A stretch of 64,000 nucleotides of DNA from Actinernus sp. WN-2022 (lineage: Eukaryota > Cnidaria > Anthozoa > Actiniaria > Actinernidae), in the NCBI GenBank assembly GCA_030867875.1, contig JAOWCC010001634.1, positions 9,194,778 through 9,258,777 on the forward strand. The letters are read 5' to 3'. The position numbers and the translations under genes were made by a program. The notes below the pieces were generated by a model. That model was not told the origin of the DNA and did no database searches. It saw only the letters and a list, made by a program, of their open reading frames with translations. This document shows, piece after piece, positions 10,147 through 22,100 of this stretch. The stretch's first letter is position 1; each line of letters opens with the position of its first letter.

Positions 10147-13100
10147 CTGAAAAAGAAAAGGAAAGCACTTACTTGCTGTAAAACTCGCAGAAGTGAGTTA
10201 AATACTTCCAGTGCTTCTAGTGAAGCTTGTCAAAGTTTAGTTTTGTTCAAGTACCAAATGTTTTACCACGATTGTTTGTCAATCGTCTCCAGCATTTTTG
10301 CTGTTTTGTCTAGCGTTGTAAGATCCATTTTGTGCTTACATTTGCATAGCAGGATTGATTCCACTACTTCGTTATATACCTACATCTGATTGGTTTACTG
10401 AGGACCTTATATGGTATGGGTGAAGCGATATCTAGATCAGGGGTGTAGCCAGGAAGTTCCTAGTGGGGTTATGGAATCCCCCTTTCTCTAATCCCTCTTT
10501 TTTCCAAGCCAGAGGGGAAAATTAAATAAAGAAAAGCAAAGAGAAAAAGAAAGAGCAAAATAGCCTTCTCCATTTTTGTCAAGTTGGTAGAATCTGCAAC
10601 TTTTTAAAACGCTGCATCATGAGTAATCAGGACTCGTGGCTCAAAATCCATCACATGCCATTTCTAGACCTTAAAATGTCTTGATAAAGACGGGTTAAAA
10701 ATGGAAAAGTTTCCAAAAATACGTATTTTCGCAAGCCCTAATCGAACTTCACTGGAAAAGCTTTATTGGGCTGTTTCTCGGCTTTTCATTTCACACCAAA
10801 AAACAACTTTGGTGAAGTCCAGCCTTTTTATTTTTTTCTTCCAATTTTACCCAAATTCGCAAATATGAAGTAGAAAACCGCTGGTTCTATAATATGGTGC
10901 TGGGAATTTTGACAACAATTTTCATTCAGGTTTTGTGTCCTGGTTTGTCAAAATAGGATGAAAAAAACTCTTCTTCCACTTTGAAAAATGATAAAATTCG
11001 TTATTCGTAACATCAAAAATCACAGACACAGTATTTGAGACAATTTAGTTGGGATTCGACAGGAATAATTTAAAATAATAATAATTCAAAGACTGAAGTG
11101 GTGAACTCCTTCTGGCAAACGTAATCATTCTGCATTCAAAAATGTATAACAGCTACCCAAACTTTTATCAAAACGGTTTAAATATATACTTTCCGCAATT
11201 CACAACCTTTAAAATGATATATAGTACGTTGATGTGGCTTTAATTACGACGCTACAAGAGCATTTACCCAAAATGACAACGAACCGTTAACAAGACCTTA
11301 AGAGACCTTAGATTTCCGAAATTTCCAGGGGGCATGGTGGTTGTCGCGTGCCTACAGCATATGTTTTGAACCTACAATGCTAGACGAAGTGATTAGTAAT
11401 CCCCCTACTTCAAACTCTGGCTACATGCCCAGGCTGTAGATTTATGGTGGAACTGCAGGATCCCCTGGCATATAAAATGCCCAGGAATTAATATAACAGG
11501 GGGAGAAATTCACGAGCACTGAAGAAGATGGGTTCTTATAGATAACATTTTCCAAACCTCAAATGCGTCATTATCAGCAACAGACTGTAATATAAACTTT
11601 GTCACCACCGGGAGGTCATCCAGCTGAACTGACGGCAGCATCTGCAGAACAGACAGCCGCACCTGATTGGAGGAAAATCAGTAGTGCTTTATTTGACATT
11701 AGCCCAGAGGGCCAGTGGGGATTTACTTTAATATCAAACTGACAGAGATGCTCAGCAAAATAAATTAAGACGACCCCTAAAATGTAGACATAAAAATAGC
11801 ATTACAAAATATATAAGCTCTGGTTTTGAAAATAAACAAACAATATAATGGAGCTCAATGTTCATGTGTACCCCTAAAACACACTGACTCAGATGACATA
11901 CTGTACATGTAACTTACTAAAATTAACAGGACCCCTAAAAGGAATGGAAACAAAACAAATTACCCCCAAATAGAAGCATCAAGCATCCCAGTTTGTAAAG
12001 TACACCCTCCACCTCCCCCTTGGTAATTTTTACCTCAACAAGCAAGTCTGTCCTTAGATTCAGGTTTGTTAAAGCATCAAGGACTGGCACAGTAAGTGCA
12101 GTGTTCTGGAGAAGAATTTCCCTGTAAGAAACAAATACATGTAAGGAACAATATACATGTATTTGTTCTTCTACATGTATATAAATTATAATATACATGG
12201 AATTTTCAAAAATTGAAGGGGTATGTGAAAGAAGAGTGTAAGTGAATACTTGATCACAGTCTCAAATCTCCTTGTTTTTTGTTTTCTAGGGGAGAATTTA
12301 TAACTTGATCAAAAGTCACTTACAGTACGTTCAAACTGTTCTTGCATGAACCCTGTCAATCATGATCAACTTTAGCTTTGTGTACGTAATTACAGGAGGA
12401 CTTGTAATCTAGACTTTTTAGAGTCATCTTTATGTGTGTTGTCACTCCATTATTTTGTACATAGTATGTCAGTACCCAAGGTTGTAAGAGCCAGCAGCCA
12501 TTGAACTAATTCCCCTGCACTACTCTACCAAGTTTTGTTAGCTGATTCTTTAATATGTAACTCAAAGCCTACAGGTAAGTATAATTTCCCACCTACTATT
12601 TAGAGTTTAACCCATCTACATCAAATGTTATCTATACCCTATCCCATGCCACATACCTGTATATGGCTTAATATACAGTATATGGCAGCTGAGCCTATAA
12701 GGGGTTCAACTTGCAAAAGTAGGCAGCAAAATCTTCAAAGTAGACATATAAAATAACCTGTCTCAGCTGGGTGCCTATTGAAACCAGCAGACTGTGTACG
12801 TGTGTCCATTACCTGAGTTCTCTTGCCACTTCTGCATGCTCCATGTCATCCACTACCTCAGGTAAACATGTGATAATTTCATGTTGTATGTCAGGAGATG
12901 TTATGCTAACCATCTCTAGCATCTTCTGTGTTAAATCCTGTCATGAGGTTCAAATACATCATTGATAATGACATGCAGAATCAAACTTGAAATAATTACA
13001 TGCTATTTTTCCAATGTCTTGATCTAGATTATATGTACTAGACACTGACACACAGATAGACAGATAGATTGATTGATACTAAGACAGACAGACAGACAGA

Positions 13101-16100
13101 TAGATACAATGTACTAGATAGATAGATCATAGATGCTGATATGAATTAGGAGCCCATGTAGTTTAGTATGTGATTCTGTGTATGCATGTGTGCAGAATCA
13201 GAATCAGAATTACTAGTTTATTTACCACTAGTCAATAACTAAGTTTACATACATATTTGATTAGGAAAATAATTAATATATATATGCAAATTGTAATAGC
13301 ATTCTGTGAAATTATAAGGTGGAGTACAGGAGAGAATAAATTACATTTAGGAATAATATTTAAAATTAAGGCCATGTGCAGCCTTTTGCACTTGTGACGT
13401 ACTGTCGTGTTGTGTAAATGGATTTGTACAAGTGACCACAGTCTGTGATAATTTTAGTTTCAGTTGCAGCATCATTAAACTATCATCATTATACATTAGA
13501 CATTTTCTGCTTACCCTACTCTTGACAATCCTGTCCAGCCAGCGAAACTGATTCATAATCAGACGAGGTGTGTTTATTTCCCCAGCTCCAGACCCATTTC
13601 TACATATTAATTTAGAAGTATTAAAATGATAGCTTTGAAACAAATGGTAACTTCAACATTAATTCATTCGACACAAATACATGCACTAACCCCTCTTCGT
13701 CTCCCATGAACTCTGGAAGCTTTTCAAGAAGCATGTTGGCGACAGTGGGCTAAAAGAAGGGGGGAAACATGACATTTTTAATTCTCATGAACTGAAAGGG
13801 CAAGGATATAGATAGAAAATGGAATGAAAATATTTGAATTTGCTGACAGCAGTGTCTAAATTCTATTTGCTAACTGCCAGCCTGCAAATGTTACAGTAGC
13901 CATGCAAGTTGGTGACCAATGGGCTTTTTGCAGCTAGGCATTCACGTGATTGTACAGGAATGTACTGGGTGGCAAAAAATATTTAACTTCATTAATTTAG
14001 AAGCCTTGAACGAGATTGGTATTGTTATTAGCAAAACCTGTTTGTAAATGCTATTTTCACCTCCAATCGATTGTTGATCTTTCTAAAACAGCATTTTTTT
14101 AATGGCTTGCTTTCCAGCATTCCATGGCAACGTCTTTCCCATGGGGATCACAAGCTCATTCATTTGTTAACGAAGTATTATATCAGCATGTGACTGTTAG
14201 CTGCAAAAGGCCTATCGGTATGATTAAGTTTTAGTTGCCAGACATAATCATAATACTTTGTTTTTATTTCATTTGTATTGGCAACCACATGTATACACAG
14301 ATAGGTCACAATTTTGAGCCCTCTCCAACACTGTCAGTATTTAGTTTATAAACTGCCAACAAGTCCTCATAAATAATACACAGCTGTGATAACACATGTT
14401 CATGTTGTGTGTAAAAAAAACTTAAAACTTAATATGTCTATGTATAGCTTAGCGAATAATAAACAAAATATTACATGACAGCTTTGTGATACAGTTTTCT
14501 CCCATCCCAAATTAATCTGATTGGTTTGATTCACCTGGAAATAATGGTCTAATTCAACATTTGCTACAAATAATATTCTGGGTATGAGGACCTGATGATA
14601 AAACAATTATTTTTATTATTAGACTCAACTTATTTTTATTGCAAAATACATAATTATGTATCATGATTTGTTCAAGTCTGTGTCAGTCATTTGCCTCTGC
14701 CTTTGGAACAGGAAAAAAACTGACAGCTCCCCGATCACCACAAACAAACACAATATTTTGCATGCTCAGCCTTGTCCAATAATTGCTTTATAAATATTAT
14801 CTCCTCATAGTGAACTTATAATATTTAAAATTAAAATACCGGTAATAATAATTTAATTTGTAATGATGATTATGTTAATTATCTACAGATACATGTAACT
14901 AAGATATGTCAATTAGTCAGCATTAATGTGCTTTGTGTGCCAGCGACAGGCTAAAATGTACAATAAGTCATTGTACTGTACCTGAAGGATATCTATACCC
15001 AAAAGAATCCTAATCAGGCTTTCTTGGTTGTTGCCATGGATACTGAAGACAAAAAATTGTTCACAAGCTTTAGTAAAATTAAGACATAAACACACAAAAA
15101 TTTAAATGAGATTGAAAGACGAGATATATGATAAGTCATTTAATAATTATTACAACATGGTACCATTTTAACTCCTGGGGGTGATGCACAGTGTGAGCTG
15201 GGAGTTTACCCGGCCTGTATGCAAAATCTCAACATTAAGATTTTGGGCTGGTTGCCCAAAGGCCTGGTTTGTGTCTTTGTTGTCTATGGTACAATTTAAA
15301 CCTGTCCAGTTAAAATTTTTAGCTGCCCGGCAAGTGTTAATGCAGAGCCCTGCACTAAAAGAGCCTGCAAGCAGGCTTATAGTAGACCAGAGGGAGGTTT
15401 AAACAATGTACATGTAATTACTATATACTGTCCATTTGGAAGAGAGACTGTTGGGAAGTAACATATAGAAACATGGCTTCAGGAACTATTGTATAACATA
15501 TAAAATAAAGATCGTTTATTTCTACATTTACCTCTGTTGCAGTACTAAACTGAATTATTGAGGTTTACAATATATTAAATTATAACAAAATATATATATC
15601 AATAATAAATTAATTGTGATTTGATATATACCGCTGCTATTATCTAAACTAGCAATTCAAAAAGGAAGGCTAAGCTCTGAGTACTCAGAAATCATCTACA
15701 AGTCTTGCTAGGGTTTGCATTGTTTAATATTCGTGAGAATACACAAATATTATTTTTTTGTGAAAATAATTATAAAGAGGCAGAGTAGTTGTTTCGATTT
15801 TGGAGGGAATTCTTTGTCTTGTTGACCTGTGCATTTATAATATAGCCATGCAGTCTCATAATACAATCGAAGCTCCCATAAGCGGACACCCTCGGGAATC
15901 AGAAAGTGTCCGTAACTGGAACTGTCCACTTACAGGAATGAGTACATACAGAGTTTGACTGCCAGAGAGTTCAAACAGGGTTTTGGAAAGGTGTCCGTAA
16001 CTGGAGCTGTCCACTTACGAGTGTCCGCACATAGTCAGCTTCGACTTTATCTAATAATTATAAGCGTACAATTCAACAGCTTCATATCATACAATGTAAG

Positions 16101-19100
16101 TCATATACAATTAGTAAACCATTCACCAGCTATAAATTTTTTTGGTTCAATTTTTTTTTAAACCAGTTCAAATTTTTTTAACCGGTTCAAAATTTTTACA
16201 CTAGTTCAATTTTTTTTACACCAGTTCAAAATTTTTACACTAGTTCAATTTTTTTTACACCAGTTCAAAATTTTTACACTAGTTCAATTTTTTTTACACC
16301 AGTTCAAAATTTTAAAACCAGTTTATTTTTTAACATTCTAAAAGGGAAGTTATGTTAACTGATGTTAGGGTTATTTTAAATGCTGGATTTGGGATCCTAA
16401 ATTAGTGACTACTAGATGTTATTGTTTGCTTCGTTCTATTAATGTTTGTTCTATTGTTTGTCGATGAAGGTAGTAGCAAATTGGAGCAAATCTTACGGGC
16501 GCTGCGAGGCGACCCAAAATTATTAGTGACTAGCTCTAAACACCCTAAATGAGTGAGCATCCGTTGTTGACGGTTAGGGTATTTTTAAATGTAGGGGTAG
16601 GGTTTGTATTAGTTCACAGGACCATCGAAGAAGTATTATTATTCTGAGTTGTTCAATGATCTAGTTCTAAGTGTAGTGACTATAGCTCTAAACACCCTAA
16701 ATTAGTGAGCATCCATTGTTGACGGTTAGGGTATTTTTAAATGTAGGGGTAGGGTTTGTATTAGTTCACAGGACCATCGAAGAAGCATTATTATTCTGAG
16801 TTGTTCAGTGATCTAGTTCTAAGTGTAGTGACTATAGCTCTAAACACCCTAAATTAGTGAGCATCCGTTGTTGACGGTTAGGGTATTTTTAAATGTAGGG
16901 GTAGGGTTTGTATTAGTTCACGGGACCATTGAAGAAGCATTATTATTCTGAGTTATTCAGTAATCTAGTTCTAAGTGTAGTGACTATAGCTCTAAACACC
17001 CTAAATTAGTGAGCACCCGTTGTTGACGGTTAGGGTGTTTTTAAATGTTTTTTTTTGTTTGGATTATAAGTCGTTTATGGCATCATAGAAGGCCTCTTTA
17101 CTTACGCACGGTTCATCGGCCATCTTTGAAGAATCCGGTGCGCATTCGCGTATAAATTTAAGAGACTGAAAACAAATTAGCATAATGAGAGGGACTGGCT
17201 TCAACGACTAGCACTTATAGAATATACGGTGGTGTTCAAATCAACGATTGCTTCTGTGTCGCATTGCGTTAGGCGAGTGGATCATAGAGTAGCTGAAGTT
17301 AAGCCCGATCAGGCAGGGTTAGTGAGTGGATGGGTGACCGCCAAGGAAAGTGGTAAGTAAGTGGTACAGTAAGGTAAGTAGGTAGGGGGGCAAGGGAAAA
17401 AAGGGAATGGAATAGGTTGGCTTTTTTTTTTTGCAGGGGAGGGGTGGGTAGATTTTTTTTTTCTTTTGAAAAAGATAAACCAGTTTTCAAAATTTGAACT
17501 GGTGTAAAAATTTTGAACTGGTTTAAAATTTTTGAACTGGTTTAAATTTTTTGAACTAGTTTAAAAATTTTGAACCAAAAAAATTTTCCAACCACAACAT
17601 ATATATACTGCAAATTACTGTGAAATATATAAAATTGAGTGCTGCATTGGCTTTACTCCAAGGGATAGGCCTTTAAATTTGCATCAAGTTGTCATCTGTT
17701 ATGTACAATGTACCTTGTGGATCAAAACAATTCAATGCTGCTTACTCGAGTAAAGTTTACTAGGTAAACCACTGCCTCTAACGTCAGGACCACCAATTGC
17801 CTAAAAAGTTATTGAAAACCCTGCAAGCCACTGTGTCATAAACTCTGTTAAATTTTGAGATTTCCTTAATTTGTCCTTGCTTCAGTTTTGAAGATTATGA
17901 ATCTAAAACCTGCTTTCAAGTGGTTACAAAAAATAAATTTGGGTCATTCTTTACATTTCTGACATCGATGTTATGCTAGCGTCATTTTTTATTGACAAGG
18001 TCACATGACAACCTGATGCCAAAGGCCTATAATTAGTTAATACATCAGTACATGACTCTACGGTAGGGTCTAAAATTAATGAAGTTTAATTACCTTCCTT
18101 CACTGTCCTCAGAAACAAGAATTGGCACTAAGCTTAAACGAAACCTATACATAACATAATGAAAGAAAAACTAAAGTTAATTAAGTTAATTAAAATATAT
18201 GTAATTATGGTTTATAAAATGTATACATTTATTTAATTTGTTACTTCTTGAAATTATACATTGAAATTTGTCTTGAAGATTAATAGTGGTGTACATGTAC
18301 GTGAATAAAATAATGCATAAAATTATATTTTACATACGGAAGATGTCAAATTTCCCACCAGGTATTAATTTCAAAAAGGATTCTGAAAAAGACCTAAAAT
18401 AATAATATTAATAACAGTTGCAAATGTTCATGTACATGTACCTCTCTGGACTTTCCACATGTTCTTGCAAACCTTCCACAAATTCATCAATAACCTAATA
18501 GAAATATCACAACAATCAACTTTATTATTATTTACTGTCTTATAAATTAGATTTTACTTGAAAAATTATTAACTAATTTTACATGTAATATTTAATATTT
18601 ATAAGTATAATATAATAAAGTCCCTGTAAACATGCATCCCATGCAGAACTGATGTCATTCACAATCACAGAAAAATAACTTTAAACATTAATCGAAGGGC
18701 TGTGTGCAAAAAGGGCATAAGTGACTCTTGATCAGATTCTAAATTATCCTCCAATTTCTTTGTTTTCTAAGGGAGAATTTAGAATGTGATCAAGAGTCAC
18801 TTAAACCAAGCCAGCTATAACTAAATTGGATAACTTGTTCCAACCTGTAATTATTATTATTAAACCATCTACTGTACCGACCACCTTCCAGCCACCTATG
18901 GACCACCTTAAAAACCAATGCGCTAAATTCCAATTCAATCTGTGGTTTAGCCAGGTCCTGGCTTTGATCAACCTCTATGCTTGTTTCAGGTCCCGTTAGA
19001 AATTCAGTGTAAACCACCTGGTCCATAGGTGGTTGGAAGGTGGTCTGTACCTTTAAACCACCTACTTTACGGACCACCTTCCAGCCACCTACGGACCACC

Positions 19101-22100
19101 TTCCAGCCACCTACGGAACACCTTCCAGCCACCTACGGACCACCTTCCAGCCACCTACGGACCACCTTCCAGCCACCTACCGACAACATTCCAGCCACCT
19201 ACCGACCACCTTCCAGCCGCCTACCGACCACCTTCCAGCCGCCTACCGACCACCTTCCAGCCACCTACCAACAACCTTCCAGCCACCTACCGACCACCTT
19301 CCAGCCAACTACCGACCACCTTCCAGCCACCTACCGACCACCTTCCAGCCACCTACCGACCACCTTCCAGCCACCTACTGACCACCTTCCAGCCACCTGG
19401 ATAAATATACTATCCACATTTTATGTACAGTGCAGCACGTTCATACATACCCCAGGATAATTTTGGTGGCTTTTCAAAGCAGAAATCAGCTTCTTCTGAA
19501 ATATTGACACATCCATGCCTTCAAGAAGTAAAAAAAAAAATATCAAATTATTAATAAATATTAATTAATTAATTAAATTACAAAATGAAACCAAATTCTA
19601 TTTTTAAGAATTCTATCATGTCAGTTGGCAAGTCAATCCAGTAGACAAATACAATTTCAGTTAATTTCATACAATAGTACATGTACAATATTATTATTAA
19701 AAAAAACCTGCATGGGGTTAAGGATAATAGCTCCAGGTACAATGTACATTGTAACATTTCACTTCTGCAGAAACAACTCAACATAAGTGAAGAAAACAAA
19801 ATGAATATAACATATACATGTATGTAATATGCAGATGGTAACAGCTGGGACAGGGTAATGCTGTATATAACATTCAATTTAGTGTGAAACAGGTGTGACA
19901 AGGCACTAGACACAGGGAGCAGTCTCTAGTAATTTGAGTTATTTCCTTTGGTTTTTTCTGGATGTGTTGCTGTGTTTGTGGTTTCCTGCCTGTAACTGCT
20001 GTTTCTTGCCCTAAATATTCTGACTCATTGTGGTTTTACAAGCCTGTTGCCAAAATATCCTGATTATTTGTAAACAGGATGTTTTCACTATTTTAACTAG
20101 CATAAATAAGACCCTAAAACTAGTAAGATTAGTCAGTCAATTATAGTAAAAGAAAAAGAACATGCAGTCAACCATGTCAGTAAGAGGACATGACTTTGTT
20201 AGTCGTTTCCATTTGTTCAGCTATTCGGTAGCATTAATTTGGGTACTTTTTGTTAGCACAAATTAATTGTTGATTTCATTAATTAATTGTTGAGTGAGTG
20301 TTTAATAAAGTACATGTAACTTCAAACCAATATTGAATCGTAATTCCTAGCGTCGCCGCCCATGTTGTCTGGTTAATTACACAGGGATGGGTGGATTAGT
20401 TTCCCAGAAACCATGATTGATCCAAATCAAATTACTGGTTTGTTACTGGTAGTAGTATTTTATAATCATAATTATACAAGGCCGGGTCATTTACATAATT
20501 GTGTGCTGCCTTATTCACTGTACAGGTATATGCAGTGTGATGTAGAAGGGCTTGCAATCAATTTTGGAGTAGATGGCTATGCATGAGCAAATTATAGTAA
20601 ATACTCGTTAACTAGACATGTATTACCTACCTATTTCATCTTGACTGTCTCTACTTTTCAACAACATTCCTGCCTCTCCAACAAGTTGCCCAAATACACT
20701 GTTATTCACAGCAGCCTCTGAAGATTTCCTGTTCTTTTTGGCTAATGTACATCATGTTCGATCAACACAAAAATATCCATGAGAATATTAACACTGACAA
20801 AAATGTAAATTAATTAATTTAAGTGACAGTCACTATACACTTTCAATAATTTATTGAAGGGCTGTGTGCAAGAAGGGCATATTAGTGACTCCTGATCACA
20901 TTCTAAATTCTCCATTAGAAAACAAAGAATTTGAAGGAGAATTTAGGATGTGATCAGGCGTCACTTATGCCCTTGTTTCACACAGCCCTTCAATTGACAA
21001 TTAGCACAATACAATGTGTGTGCAATATTTCTACACCTTCAAGCACATAATAATAAATTTTAAAAATGAATAAAGTGTTCTATTATATTAAAACATATAT
21101 TAGCCTTCCAATGGAGAACTCTTGGATACAATGTTAATTTAAAATATTTTTGCTAAAATAGCAAGAGCTAGTCACTCTGAGCACTGCACAGTGTATATGT
21201 GGTTCCAGAAAATATCCAACTTTAGGATCATGTAGGAATATATTACTATAATAGTTTCTCCACATGACAAACACAGCTAGAACATCCTGATTGCATTTAA
21301 GAAGTTGCATTTGGCAATTATCTGCATGAATGGAGAACCTTGAACTGAAGTAATAATTAATTTACGATTATGTGCTTCTACCAAAGGACTAATTTTATGT
21401 TGATAACCTCTTCAAAGAAAAGAATCCTAAACATAAGCATTATATAATTATTGTTAAACCTGTGATGTTAAGCATTCAACTATTAAAGAAACCTTGTTAA
21501 TCAGATCATTCTCTCTGGTTGAATTAGACCCCAAAGTACAGTCTCATGTTGTCGACAGATCAAATAAAATTGTCGTATGATTTATGAGAGTTCTCCCTAT
21601 GTTGCGCTGGTTTAATGGGGTCTTTATTCCCAATGGTCCTAGTTACCCAAAATCTCTGTATATACCCTCCGAGCAAGGTATTTGTTTAAAGCCACTGAAG
21701 AATTAATAGAATCAGGGGAATGCAATTTGTCTACCTATAATTAGACAAATGGCACATGTATCTTTCTTTTATAGTTAGTTAGGAAATGTACTTTAATTTT
21801 TATTCCCAGCTTGACTTAAATTAAGTTAAAATCAAGGCACTATAAAAATCCAATTAGCCTGCTAGCAGCTCTTCTTGGTGATTTTTCATGTTTTTGGATT
21901 GGGCTACATGTACTTGTGACATGCAGTCAACCACAGCTAGCCCAATCCAACAAAAATAATGAGTGGGGGAAAAGGACCAAAAAGAGCTGCTTGCAGGCTA
22001 TAAATTCCAATTCAATCTGGTTTAGCCAGTCTCTGGTTCTGGTTTATTAAATAACAAATCAGCAAATCCACATCACATTGCATGGTATAACAAAACATAA

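Larger units (their letters stand above)
16134..17590. mobile_element. Foldback-like element with inverted arms made of short tandem repeats
   Basis: The left arm (16134-16330) is a tandem array of units such as TTTACACCAGTTCAAAATTT. The right arm (17476-17590) is the same array inverted (TTTGAACTGGTGTAAAAATT). The terminal unit AAATTTTTTTGGTTCAA also appears inverted at the far end. Between them lie 152-bp tandem units (16525-17040) and a segment with 5S rRNA homology. Inverted arms composed of tandem subrepeats recall the foldback elements of Drosophila. Kinship is not implied. Confidence 0.65.

Noticed and set aside
10123..10389. An 88-codon plus-strand frame
   Set aside because: It overlaps FANCD2 exon 12 on the other strand and shows no domain.
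17260..17360. A functional 5S rRNA gene
   Set aside because: Only the internal control region and 3' half are recognisable. The 5' third and the terminal stem are missing, and it lies inside a repeat element.
19029..19460. Two overlapping plus-strand frames rich in TTFQPPTDHLPATY
   Set aside because: Both arise from the minisatellite of about 21-22 bp units, which is free of stops in two frames, and lie in a FANCD2 intron on the opposite strand.
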